Source of the DNA: Bacteroidota bacterium
GTDB taxonomy: Bacteria; Bacteroidota; Bacteroidia; Bacteroidales; WCHB1-69
Reading direction: 5' to 3'
Length of the DNA stretch: 35,784 nucleotides
Assembly: GCA_017860455.1 (NCBI GenBank)
Contig: JAGDMF010000025.1
Coordinates: forward strand, 1 to 35,784
In this document: piece by piece, positions 1-7,945 of the stretch
Position numbering within the stretch: the first letter of the stretch is position 1
Layout of the letters: each line of letters begins with the position of its first letter
The notes under the pieces: model-generated
Told to the model about the DNA's origin: nothing
Databases searched by the model: none
The model's input: only the letters and a program-made list of their open reading frames with translations
Position numbers and translations under genes: made by a program

Positions 1-313
1 ACAGATTGGATAATCCATTCTCTTTAACATCAAACATTTTATTTAAACAATCACCGAAAACCGTTCCCATCTGATGGTTTAAAATACTCTTTTTTACTGT
101 CCAGTTTTCATTACTCTCTATTGTTAACGGTTGATCTATTATGGAAAGACCTCCCTGACCAATACAACTGGCTATCCTTTCAGAACCGGCATAGTAATGT
201 TTGGTGTATCCCTGATGATTGGCTACCAAATAAGGACTGGAATAAAGTGTTTCTTCATTGAGCCTTGCTATATTAAACCAGTTTCCGTTGATGTTCATCA
301 GTGTATTTAACAT
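1..313 (-). CDS. RHS-repeat-associated protein, N-terminal part only (runs off the window)
   Basis: The reverse strand from an ATG at 313-311 stays open to the window edge (about 104 residues). Residues near 37-52 contain YTKHYYAGSERIAS, which matches the segment that precedes the conserved core in Bacteroidota RHS proteins. A stop codon lies three codons upstream of the ATG, and a TAnnTTTG box (minus strand, 337-330) sits 16 bases before it, so translation really seems to begin here. The usual long run of YD repeats is therefore missing on the N-terminal side. This is either an orphan RHS tip expressed from its own promoter or a truncated relic. RHS tips usually carry a variable toxin or adhesin domain at the C-terminus, which lies outside the window. 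The family call rests on one motif block. Confidence 0.6.
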   Translation of the reverse strand, partial: MLNTLMNINGNWFNIARLNEETLYSSPYLVANHQGYTKHYYAGSERIASCIGQGGLSIIDQPLTIESNENWTVKKSILNHQMGTVFGDCLNKMFDVKENGLSNL

Positions 314-516
314 GTTATTTTATTGGTGACAAATATACAACTTTTTATAATCAATTAGTTTTTTCTAAATTATTTTTATCACAAAGGTCACCAAGAAATT
401 TTATCACAGAGATCTCGGTGGAAAACACTTAGTGGTCTCTGCGTGAAAATTAATGAAAAATGAAGGATGAATAACTGCAAAAGTAAAACAACCTTTGTCA
501 ATGTTCATTTTTAGCT
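314..516. other. Intergenic, no gene; CACAGAG-type repeat sequence
   Basis: Apart from the promoter at 330-337, this stretch holds no supported ORF. About 378-450 is imperfectly repetitive (cacaaaggtcacc, cacagagatctcgg, gtggtctctgcgtg) and resembles the CACAGAG-rich intergenic blocks near 33160, 34010 and 34650 in the same window. Confidence 0.5.
330..337 (-). promoter_or_regulatory. Bacteroidota -7 box for the RHS fragment
   Basis: Minus-strand TATATTTG matches TAnnTTTG and lies 16 bases upstream of the ATG at 313. No convincing -33 TTG was identified. Confidence 0.5.
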
Positions 517-733
517 TGGCAATTATCAAATAGGTGATGGCAAATATAAATTAAAGGATGGCAATTATCAAATAGGGAATGGCAATTATAGAATAAAGGT
601 TGGCAGTTATCAAATAAGTGATGGCATTTATCAAATAGTGAATGGCTATTATAGAATAAAGGTTGGCAGTTATCAAATAAGTGATGGCAGTTTTCAAATA
701 AACGTTGGCATTTATCAAATAGGCTATGGCAGG
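517..733. repeat. 21-bp tandem repeat array, about 10 units
   Basis: Ten consecutive 21-bp units start at 517, 538, 559, 580, 601, 622, 643, 664, 685 and 706, with a partial eleventh at 727. All begin TGGC and most continue as an AT-rich CAAATAG or GAATAAAGG segment. Two 63-bp super-units (580-642 and 643-705) resemble each other more than neighbouring 21-mers do, so the array grew by three-unit duplication. An isolated similar copy occurs near 814-838. The 21-bp period keeps a minus-strand frame open over 551-742 with a 7-residue repeat, which is probably a consequence of the period and not a gene. Confidence 0.9.
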
Positions 734-1352
734 ATTATTCAATCTGATATTTGCTAAATACCAATATAACGCTCCTCTGAAGCGGGATCGTTTGGTCCGT
801 ATTCATTTATAGTTTGGTATTTATCAATAGGTGATGGCATCGGCGCTTCGATACGAAACCTTAGTTATCCCTAATTTGTTCTTTTAGTCTGTATTTTCGG
901 TTTCACTCAGCGACCTTAACTTTGAGCAACATACGCACTACTCTAAGGTCGTTGAGTAGAAGCGCCCTCCCGATACATTTTGGAATCGAAGAAATAAATA
1001 GCTTCATATCGAAACGCCGACGCCATGAAAAAGACCGCATTAGGTCGAAGGCCAGATACCCCGCAAGTTGAGCTGCTTAGGGGATGACGGATCGGGCAGA
1101 GCGACCTTGGGAGCTCCTGCCCGGCCGATCAGACCCTTGCAGCGAAACGAGGAGTATGGGCCGGAGACCGACGGCGAGCTTGCGAGCCGGAATGCCCAAA
1201 TAAAAAGACAGCAGACGGCGGACAGCAGACAGCAGACAGCAGACGGCAGACGAATAAAAAATGAAAAATAAAAATTGAGTACAGAGGATTTCGTCGAACG
1301 TTTAACGTCGAACTTCTCCCTTCTCCTGTCCCCCGTCACCAGTCCATAATAT
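734..1352. other. Gene-free stretch with GC-rich, hairpin-rich patch
   Basis: No convincing coding region. From about 1015 to 1200 the base composition becomes GC-rich compared with its surroundings. Inverted pairs there include GACC/GGTC (1032-1045) and GGCAG/CTGCC within GATCG/CGATC near 1090-1130. The segment 1161-1195 recurs almost identically at 25267-25302. Open frames in this patch (1040-1339 minus, 1068-1271 plus) look like random translation of repeats. It could be a mobile or structured RNA remnant; I do not recognise it. Confidence 0.5.
1210..1251. repeat. Heptamer microsatellite (AGCAGAC)
   Basis: Six contiguous 7-bp units: AGCAGAC, GGCGGAC, three AGCAGAC, then GGCAGAC. One of several short-period arrays in gaps of this window. 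Confidence 0.85.
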
Positions 1353-2078
1353 TTAGACTGTCATCCCACCATCCACGCTCAAAGTAGCACCGTTGATGTA
1401 TGCGGCTTCGTCGGAGGCTAAGAATGCGTAAGCATTGGCGATCTCTACAGGCTCCCCTAAACGAGCTACCGGAACTTTGGCTTTCATGGCTTCTATGACG
1501 TTTTCAGGCATGGCGGATACCATTTCAGTGGCTATAAATCCGGGAGCTACACAGTTTACGGTGATCCCTTTTCTGCCTAACTCACGTGCTAAGGTTTTGG
1601 TCATCCCAATTAAACCGGCTTTGGTGGCTACATAGTTGGTTTGCCCGAAATTTCCATATAAACCTACCACTGAGGATGCATTGAGGATTCTTCCCCATCC
1701 ATTCATTAACATGTATTCACTTACGATTTTAACACAATAGAATACACCGGTTAGGTTTACATCAATCACTTGTTGCCATAATTCGGGAGTCATCTTTTTC
1801 AAAGTGCTGTCACGGGTGATCCCGGCATTGTTAACCAATACGTCAATGCGACCATATTTGTCATACACTTTCTTGGCAGCAGCCTCAATTTCAGCATAGT
1901 TGGAGGTGTTCACCTTGTCAAAATCGGCTCCTAACTCAGCAGCTAATACTTTCCCTTTTTCTTCGTTTAGATCCCAGATGATCACTTGGGCACCCTCTTG
2001 TTTGAATTTAACGGCTGTTGCTGCACCAATACCGGCAGAACCTCCTGTAATAATGGAAACTTTATTTTGTAATCTCAT
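1353..2078 (-). CDS. fabG: 3-oxoacyl-ACP / acetoacetyl-CoA reductase (short-chain dehydrogenase)
   Basis: NAD(P)H-dependent reduction of a 3-oxoacyl thioester to the (R)-3-hydroxyacyl form. The 241-residue length is usual for classical SDRs. The cofactor motif TGGSAGIG is at residues 11-18, NNAG at 83-86, and the catalytic Ser136, Tyr149 and Lys153 have the spacing seen in FabG. The C-terminal GATLSVDGGMTV is typical of FabG/PhaB. It is the last gene of a minus-strand set, 26 bp after a MaoC hydratase and downstream of an acyl-CoA synthetase. This suggests CoA-linked rather than housekeeping ACP-linked chemistry (a PhaB- or fatty-acid-degradation-like role), but substrate choice cannot be read from the sequence. 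The symbol is given for the family; a second housekeeping fabG probably exists elsewhere. Confidence 0.85.
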   Translation of the reverse strand: MRLQNKVSIITGGSAGIGAATAVKFKQEGAQVIIWDLNEEKGKVLAAELGADFDKVNTSNYAEIEAAAKKVYDKYGRIDVLVNNAGITRDSTLKKMTPELWQQVIDVNLTGVFYCVKIVSEYMLMNGWGRILNASSVVGLYGNFGQTNYVATKAGLIGMTKTLARELGRKGITVNCVAPGFIATEMVSAMPENVIEAMKAKVPVARLGEPVEIANAYAFLASDEAAYINGATLSVDGGMTV

Positions 2079-2104
2079 AATAATGGAATATTAAATGTTT
2101 ATAA

Positions 2105-2512
2105 TTAAAATTTTGTTTGATGTAATAATTTTGCAGTTCCAATAATGGCAGGTTTCCCTTCACCATCTTCTAAAGTGCATTGAATAGTGGCTCTATGTTT
2201 CTCCTCTACATGTTCAATCACTTCAAATTTTGCGGTATAATCTTGTTCCACAAATACCGGTGCCCGGAATGACATCTCCTGATACAAATAGATGGTTCCT
2301 TCTCCCGGCCAGGTGGTTCCAAACACTTTTGAAAAAACGGATCCGGCAAAAAATCCATGCACAATCGGTTTTCCAAAAGGGGTTTTGGCAGCATACTCTT
2401 CATTGACGTGGATCGGATTGTTGTCTCCGGTCACATCAGCAAAAATATTGACTCTCTCTTGAGTAAAGCGAACTTTCTCCTGATAAGTATCGCCCATTTT
2501 TAGTTTTTCCAT
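2105..2512 (-). CDS. MaoC-family (R)-specific enoyl-CoA hydratase
   Basis: A 135-residue single hot-dog protein. It carries the hydratase-2 motif with the catalytic Asp and His in TGDNNPIHVNEEYA (about residues 28-41), followed by FGKPIVHGFFAGSVFSKV, characteristic of MaoC/PhaJ proteins. It would interconvert trans-2-enoyl-CoA and (R)-3-hydroxyacyl-CoA, the substrate-product partner of the SDR encoded 26 bp downstream. It sits 17 bp after the acyl-CoA synthetase, so the three genes probably share a transcript. Alternative members of this fold act as dehydratases in other pathways (for example on mesaconyl- or methylmalyl-CoA), but gene order favours fatty acyl-CoA. Confidence 0.85.
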   Translation of the reverse strand: MEKLKMGDTYQEKVRFTQERVNIFADVTGDNNPIHVNEEYAAKTPFGKPIVHGFFAGSVFSKVFGTTWPGEGTIYLYQEMSFRAPVFVEQDYTAKFEVIEHVEEKHRATIQCTLEDGEGKPAIIGTAKLLHQTKF

Positions 2513-2529
2513 ACTTGATATTTTGTAAT

Positions 2530-4455
2530 TTATGATAATATTGCATTTTGGTTGTGCACATTGAGGATATTTTTCCCTTCAGAAGTGTACATAAACTCAA
2601 TTCTGTTCTTGTAGCGCTCTTCCACTTTCCCTCTGATCACTTTCATGGTGCTGTTCACCAATCCGTTTTGTTCACTGAAAGGTTCCGCAATTAACGAAAA
2701 TGTGGAGGGCAACCATCTTTCAGGAAACTCACCGGCAAAATCCCCTTTTCCTTTGAATTTATTGATCTCCTCTTCCACCAGTTTGATCCCTTCGTTCGCA
2801 AATTCCACTGATTTTTCATCCAAGTGTTTATGTTGGTGTCTGACAGCACGTTTGATTGCTTCTTTGTTGATCACCAAAAGGGCGGTAGTGTAAGGATTTT
2901 GATTATTATACAGCACGACCTGATCAATATACGGAGATTTCTCAACCAATCCCTCTTCAAACCCTTCCGGACTATATTTTTCACCATCACTGGAGATCAG
3001 CAAACTTTTAAAACGACCTAACACATAGAGAAATCCCTCTTTGGTCATATACCCTAAATCGCCCGTGTAAAGCCAGCCATCCACAACCGTTTCTGCGGTT
3101 GATTTTGGGTTTTTCCAATATCCTGCCATCACATTTTCCCCTTTGATCACCATCTCCCCTTTTTGTCCGAGTGGTAATTCATTTCTATTTTCATCCACAA
3201 TTTTCATTTCCATAGGAGCTACCAAAATACCGGATGATCCCATTTTGTGTTTTCTGTGGCAATTCGTGGAGATAATCGGTGTCGCTTCTGATAAGCCATA
3301 CCCTTGATACATCGGAATTCCGATCGCATAAAAGAATTTTTGTAACTCAATATCCAGCAAAGCACCGCCTCCGATGAAAAATTCCAGATTGCCACCAAAC
3401 GCTTCTCTCACTTTTTTGAATAAAATGGTGTCAAACAAGTTAAGGAACGGTTTTAGGAGGATTGACAATCCACTCCCTTTCGTATAACCATCTTTGTTAT
3501 AAGCATAAGCAATGCTCATCGCCAACTTAAATAATCCGTTGGTAACGGCACCCTTTGCTTTGATGGAACTCTCAATATTTTTTCTGAAATTCTTTGCCAA
3601 TGCGGGAACAGATAATAAAAAGTGAGGTTTTACTTCTTTTATATTGATGGGAATATTTTTTAATGTTTCTGCACCGGTTTTACCCACCTGAACCGTTGCG
3701 AGTGATGCGCCACAGGCAATAATGCTGTAAAAACCGGCAACATGAGCAAAGCAATGGTCTAAAGGTAATATAATCAACGTTTTCCAATGAGGAGGAATGG
3801 TCATAGTAGTCAAAGCCTGCTCCACATTGGCGGTATAATTTCTATGAGTTAACACGACCCCTTTGGGATCAGCTGTAGTTCCGGAAGTATAAGTGATCGT
3901 AGCGTAATCGTCATTTTGAATCTGTTCACCGATCGTTAAAAAGGTCTCTTTTTGAGTTTCGAGATGTTGTTTCCCGGTTTCCATCAGATCTGCAAGCCAC
4001 ATCTCCTTTGGTTCTAATGGAAATGGGTCGTTATTACCGTTAACAGGTTCAAAAACGATCACTTTTTGAACATGAGGAAGCTCATTGATGATTTTTCTAA
4101 TTTTAGGAAGTTGATTCATGGAGATCATGATAATAGATACTTCTGCATGGATCAATCTGAATATTAAGTCATTACTCTCTTCTAATTTAATGGAGAGAGG
4201 AACACTGATTGCTCCGGCGTACAAAACGCCCAATTCTGAGAGGATCCAGGCATTTCTCCCTTCAGATAAAATAGCAATTCTATCTTTTGGTTTTACGCCT
4301 AATTGACACAATCCGGCTCCAATCTGAAGCGCCAATTCTTTGGATTCATAATAAGTGGTTGAAGTCCATTCAGTACCCCGTTTTTCCAGCAAAAGATCAT
4401 TTTTCCCGTATTTCTCAACAGCATCATTAAAAAAATCGATTATAGTTCTTCTCAT
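2530..4455 (-). CDS. Long-chain acyl-CoA synthetase (AMP-forming)
   Basis: Activates fatty acids to acyl-CoA via acyl-adenylate. The adenylate-forming signature ITYTSGTTADPKG is at about residues 187-199, YQGYGLSEATP and the A7-type motif WLYTGDLGYM follow in order, and the C-terminal lid domain is present. An open frame extends seven codons further (to 4476), but that start lies inside the -7 box at 4474-4481. The ATG at 4455-4453 (MRRTIIDFF) is therefore the likely start, giving 641 residues. The length and the form with a C-terminal extension fit the FadD15/long-chain ACS group. It heads a minus-strand operon with MaoC and SDR genes and is divergent from an ABC exporter. Exact chain-length preference is unknown. 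Confidence 0.88.
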   Translation of the reverse strand: MRRTIIDFFNDAVEKYGKNDLLLEKRGTEWTSTTYYESKELALQIGAGLCQLGVKPKDRIAILSEGRNAWILSELGVLYAGAISVPLSIKLEESNDLIFRLIHAEVSIIMISMNQLPKIRKIINELPHVQKVIVFEPVNGNNDPFPLEPKEMWLADLMETGKQHLETQKETFLTIGEQIQNDDYATITYTSGTTADPKGVVLTHRNYTANVEQALTTMTIPPHWKTLIILPLDHCFAHVAGFYSIIACGASLATVQVGKTGAETLKNIPINIKEVKPHFLLSVPALAKNFRKNIESSIKAKGAVTNGLFKLAMSIAYAYNKDGYTKGSGLSILLKPFLNLFDTILFKKVREAFGGNLEFFIGGGALLDIELQKFFYAIGIPMYQGYGLSEATPIISTNCHRKHKMGSSGILVAPMEMKIVDENRNELPLGQKGEMVIKGENVMAGYWKNPKSTAETVVDGWLYTGDLGYMTKEGFLYVLGRFKSLLISSDGEKYSPEGFEEGLVEKSPYIDQVVLYNNQNPYTTALLVINKEAIKRAVRHQHKHLDEKSVEFANEGIKLVEEEINKFKGKGDFAGEFPERWLPSTFSLIAEPFSEQNGLVNSTMKVIRGKVEERYKNRIEFMYTSEGKNILNVHNQNAILS

Positions 4456-4470
4456 ATTACAAAATTTAAG

Positions 4471-4506
4471 GTGCAAAGTTAATCAAATATTTTAGTATTT
4501 TTGCAC
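4471..4506. promoter_or_regulatory. Divergent overlapping promoters (two TAnnTTTG boxes)
   Basis: Minus-strand TAACTTTG (4481-4474) serves the acyl-CoA synthetase and plus-strand TATTTTTG (4496-4503) serves the ABC exporter. Each box is followed by CAC, so GTGCAAA (4471-4477) and TTTGCAC (4500-4506) form an inverted repeat around a 22-bp centre. The boxes fix both starts at the inner ATGs (4455 and 4522). Confidence 0.65.
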
Positions 4507-4521
4507 ATTCAACTAAAAAGA

Positions 4522-6360
4522 ATGAAACTTTTTCTCAGACTTATCCGATATATTTTTCCATTTAAGAAAAATATTTTTCTCATCCTCTTATTCAACCTTT
4601 TATATTCCATTTTCTCCATTTTTTCTCTTACTTTAGTGGCCCCTTTTTTATCGGTACTATTTGGACAAGTTGAAAAAGTGGTGAACAAACCTGAATTTTC
4701 CTTTTCCGTTTCCACCATAATCGATACATTTTATTATTATATGGGACAGATTATTGATCAAAGCGGAACCACTGCTGCTTTGATCTATATTGCGATCACC
4801 ATGATTGTGCTCTCCTTTTTCAGCAATCTATTCAGATACTTAGGCCAATTTTTCTTAGCACCGATTAGAGCGGGCGTTTTGAACAGCATCAGAAAAGATA
4901 TTTTTCATCAGTTGATCAACTTGCCGTTATCATTTTATTCAGGACACAAAAAAGGGGATATCATGAACAGAATTGGCCCCGATGTGCAGGAAGTGGAATG
5001 GTCCATCATCTCATCAACTCAAACCTTCTGTAGAGATCCTTTTTTGATTATTGCTTATGTGGTAGCTCTTTTCAAGGTGAGTTACTCCTTAACTTTGATC
5101 TCGTTGGTACTGCTTCCCATTTCAGGTTATTTGATCACCCTTATTGGAAAAAGTATACAGAGAAATTCAACAAAAGCTCAAATTATTCTGGGAAAACTGA
5201 GTGCCTTGTTTGATGAAACGATCGGTGGATTGCGGATCATCAAAGGGTATAATGCTATTGATCATGCGTATATGAAATTTCAACAGGAAACAGAAAAGCA
5301 TTATAAGATTAATAAAAAAATATTTAGAGTCAACGAATTGGGAGGCCCGATGATTGAAACTTTAAGCATCATCACCATGATGATTGTTTTGATGATTGGT
5401 GGGTCATTATTATTTGGGAAAGAGGGTTTTAACGGCACTCTTTTTGTGATGTTTGTGCTGGTATTTGCCAGGATTATCCCACCGGCCAAGCAAATCGTAA
5501 CGGTTTTCTATACCATCCGCAAGGGACTTCCTTCCGCTAAAAGAATCTATGAAATTATAGATGCAGACGAAGTGATTGTGGAAGATCCAAATCCACTGCC
5601 AATAAATGCTTTGCAACAAACGATTGAGTTTAAAAATGTGTTTTTTGATTACTGTAAAACGGAAAATGCAACCCAGTGTAATGTATTGCGTGGCATCAAT
5701 CTCATTTTACAGAAAGGGGAAAGAATCGCATTAGTGGGCGCATCCGGTTCCGGAAAATCAACCATGGTGGATCTATTGCCCCGCTTTTATGATATTGAAT
5801 TCGGTGAGATTCTGATTGATGGTATTCCCATAAAAAAATACAATATTGATCAGTTAAGATCATTGTTTGGTATTGTAAATCAGGATGTAACCCTATTTCA
5901 TGATACCGTTTTTAACAATATCGCATTTGGCAAAACAAACGTAACAAGGGAACAGGTTATGGAAGCAGCCCGTATTGCCAATGCACACGATTTTATTATG
6001 GAGATGGAGCATCAATACGATACGATTATAGGAGATCGGGGTTTGAAACTTTCGGGTGGACAAAGACAACGTTTGAGTATTGCCCGTGCGATTTTAGCCA
6101 ATCCGGAAGTATTGATTTTAGATGAAGCTACTTCAGCATTAGATAATGAATCAGAAAAAATTGTTCAACAAGCAATCAATACCCTCTTGAAAGGGAGAAC
6201 GGCGATCATTGTAGCCCATAGATTGAGTACCATCAAGAATGTGGACAGAATCTTGTTTTTAGATGGTGGGAAAATCACAGAATCAGGCAATCAAGAACAA
6301 TTGATGCAATTAAAAGGGGGTTATTTTAGTTATTATTGTCGTCAGGAATTAGAAAAATAG
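4522..6360 (+). CDS. ABC exporter, MsbA-like (fused membrane and ATPase domains)
   Basis: A 612-residue half-transporter that would act as a homodimer in the inner membrane. The N-terminal 340 residues hold about six hydrophobic segments, and the ATPase domain follows: Walker A GASGSGKST (about 407), signature LSGGQRQR (about 510), Walker B VLILDEATSALD (about 530) and an H-loop in VAHRLSTI. This order and the type 1 exporter fold match MsbA/lipid-A or multidrug exporters. A TTG seven codons upstream (4501) overlaps the -7 box, so the ATG at 4522 is preferred. Six bases separate it from the metallophosphoesterase gene, so the two are likely co-transcribed. Substrate is not determinable; a lipid or glycolipid role is a family-based guess. 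Confidence 0.88.
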   Translation: MKLFLRLIRYIFPFKKNIFLILLFNLLYSIFSIFSLTLVAPFLSVLFGQVEKVVNKPEFSFSVSTIIDTFYYYMGQIIDQSGTTAALIYIAITMIVLSFFSNLFRYLGQFFLAPIRAGVLNSIRKDIFHQLINLPLSFYSGHKKGDIMNRIGPDVQEVEWSIISSTQTFCRDPFLIIAYVVALFKVSYSLTLISLVLLPISGYLITLIGKSIQRNSTKAQIILGKLSALFDETIGGLRIIKGYNAIDHAYMKFQQETEKHYKINKKIFRVNELGGPMIETLSIITMMIVLMIGGSLLFGKEGFNGTLFVMFVLVFARIIPPAKQIVTVFYTIRKGLPSAKRIYEIIDADEVIVEDPNPLPINALQQTIEFKNVFFDYCKTENATQCNVLRGINLILQKGERIALVGASGSGKSTMVDLLPRFYDIEFGEILIDGIPIKKYNIDQLRSLFGIVNQDVTLFHDTVFNNIAFGKTNVTREQVMEAARIANAHDFIMEMEHQYDTIIGDRGLKLSGGQRQRLSIARAILANPEVLILDEATSALDNESEKIVQQAINTLLKGRTAIIVAHRLSTIKNVDRILFLDGGKITESGNQEQLMQLKGGYFSYYCRQELEK

Positions 6361-6366
6361 ATTTAC

Positions 6367-7725
6367 ATGAAAAAAAGATTTAAGAGAGAACTCATTTATG
6401 GGATTGTTTTTACATTATTATTATTAGGATTGTTCCTGATTTTAAGAGTTCAGATTCCGGCTGTCCAAAAGCGGATTTTTGTATTTGCAATTTGGTTTTT
6501 TGCAGAGATCTATTTATGGTTTACGATTGTCCGGGCTTTTCAATTGTTTAAGAATTATAAAGAAAAGAGAAAAATTAGAATTATCGGAGAGTGTTTACTT
6601 ACAGCATTTTACTGGCTACCGGCTCTTATGGTAGGTTTAGCAGCATTATCTTTAGCAAAAAATTCGGTACATGGGATCAATACCACCCTTTACTTAACCA
6701 TCATGGGAAGTAGTGTGATTCAATACCTCATCAAATTTGTCCTTTTTTGTCTCATTATTCCATTTGATCTCATCAGTTGGATCATCAAAAAACTCAAAAA
6801 AGAGAAGGTTAAATTTTATGCAAAAGTAAGAAAGTGGAGAGCCATCATGTTGAAATCGGCCTTCTATTTATACCTTATCGGTTTTATTTTGATGGGTTAT
6901 GGGATGATTTTTGTGGCAGAGGAGTTTGTCACCAGAGAGATCAAACTGGAAACGAACAATCCTATTTTCAAAGAGAACCCAACCAAAATTGTACTGATTT
7001 CAGATATTCATTTAGCCACCTGGCGATCAGAAAAACCGGTAAAAGAGATTATTTCCAAAGTAAATCAATTGGATCCGGACTACATCTTTTTTGGCGGGGA
7101 TTTAGTACAATTTACCTCCAAAGAGATGGATCCCTACCTATCACTTTTAAAAACTCTCAAAGCAAAAAAAGGGATCTATTCGGTTTTAGGAAACCATGAT
7201 TATGCCACTTATGCTCATTTTGACAATGAAAATGATCAAAATAACGATGTTTTAAGATTGGTTAATCTACAGGAGCAAATGGGCTGGCATGTTCTCAGAA
7301 ATGAAAGTGAAAGAATTGTTGTTGATTCTTTGGGACGATCATTTGTAATTGCTGGAATTGAGTTTTATTCTCCCACTAAAATGTTCATCAATAAAGGGAA
7401 TATTGAGCAAACCTACCAAAACATCAAAAAAGAGGATTTTGTGTTACTTTTGAGTCACTCTCCTGAAATCTGGGACTCTTTAAAAGTGAAAAACTTACCA
7501 GCATTTTTAACGGTCAGTGGTCACACCCACGGGATGCAGATTGGCTATTACGGAACCAAGCACAAATGGTCACCGGGAAGTTTGCTTTACAAATACTGGG
7601 GTGGTTTATACCAGGATGCAAGAGCATCTGCTAAAAATATTTATGTCAACGTTGGATTAGCCTCCATTGGTTTCCCCTCCCGCATCGGCATGCACCCGGA
7701 AATCACCATTATCCATTTGCAATAA
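6367..7725 (+). CDS. Membrane-anchored calcineurin-like metallophosphoesterase
   Basis: The protein has 452 residues. Residues 1-185 contain about five hydrophobic segments. The metallophosphoesterase domain follows with the canonical metal-binding blocks in order: DIH at 213-215, GGDL at 243-246, GNHD at 275-278, His364 in SHSPE and GHTHG at 385-389. All dinuclear-metal ligands are present, so the enzyme is predicted active, probably facing the periplasm. The best family match is the YkuE/YaeI-like group, some of whose members act on membrane lipids or UDP-sugar-lipid intermediates. Being six bases downstream of an MsbA-like exporter agrees with a lipid or envelope role, but that is inference. 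Confidence 0.85.
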   Translation: MKKRFKRELIYGIVFTLLLLGLFLILRVQIPAVQKRIFVFAIWFFAEIYLWFTIVRAFQLFKNYKEKRKIRIIGECLLTAFYWLPALMVGLAALSLAKNSVHGINTTLYLTIMGSSVIQYLIKFVLFCLIIPFDLISWIIKKLKKEKVKFYAKVRKWRAIMLKSAFYLYLIGFILMGYGMIFVAEEFVTREIKLETNNPIFKENPTKIVLISDIHLATWRSEKPVKEIISKVNQLDPDYIFFGGDLVQFTSKEMDPYLSLLKTLKAKKGIYSVLGNHDYATYAHFDNENDQNNDVLRLVNLQEQMGWHVLRNESERIVVDSLGRSFVIAGIEFYSPTKMFINKGNIEQTYQNIKKEDFVLLLSHSPEIWDSLKVKNLPAFLTVSGHTHGMQIGYYGTKHKWSPGSLLYKYWGGLYQDARASAKNIYVNVGLASIGFPSRIGMHPEITIIHLQ

Positions 7726-7731
7726 TCCAAA

Positions 7732-7898
7732 AAAAATGGCTCTGCGCTAAAGCACAGAGCCATTGATATATCTTGAAAAATAATTGTTAAAAAATTGGTT
7801 CTGCGCTAAAGCACAGAGCCATTGATATATCTTGAAAAATGTTTGTTAAAAAATTGGCTCTGCGCTAAAGCACAGAGCCATTGATATATCTTGAAAAA
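7732..7898. repeat. Three tandem 59-bp repeats, each with a strong hairpin
   Basis: The copies have hairpins beginning at 7738, 7797 and 7856, exactly 59 bp apart. Each hairpin is 24 nt: GGCTCTG (GGTTCTG in copy 2), a short centre, then CAGAGCC. The shared tail ATTGATATATCTTGAAAAAT follows. Copies differ by only a few bases. They lie between convergent genes (metallophosphoesterase on plus, TonB receptor on minus) and could terminate transcription from both sides, although no long T tract follows directly. A related hairpin occurs at 33117-33146. Confidence 0.9.
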
Positions 7899-7940
7899 TT
7901 ACCTATAACTTGTTACCTGTTACCTATAACTTGTTACCTG
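7899..7940. repeat. Heptamer-based array (two 21-bp copies)
   Basis: Six 7-bp units (TTACCTA, TAACTTG, TTACCTG, repeated once) end five bases from the stop codon of the TonB receptor gene. The same heptamer family recurs at 25153-25195 and 25364-25456. Confidence 0.85.
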
Positions 7941-7945
7941 TTACA

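Noticed and set aside
551-742. 63-codon minus-strand ORF with a heptapeptide repeat
   Set aside because: It is the translation of the 21-bp DNA array, has no independent start signal and shows no codon-level coding signature; kept only as a repeat.
1040-1339. Open frames on both strands (1040-1339 minus, 1068-1271 plus) in the GC-rich patch
   Set aside because: They overlap each other on opposite strands, run through a heptamer array and have no promoter or recognisable domain.
4501-4521. TTG start of the ABC exporter seven codons upstream
   Set aside because: The TTG lies within the -7 box TATTTTTG, so it cannot be in the transcript; the ATG at 4522 is preferred.
7732-7898. Possible CRISPR array (three repeats at constant spacing)
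   Set aside because: The whole 59-bp unit, including the intervals, is conserved, so there are no unique spacers and no cas genes.
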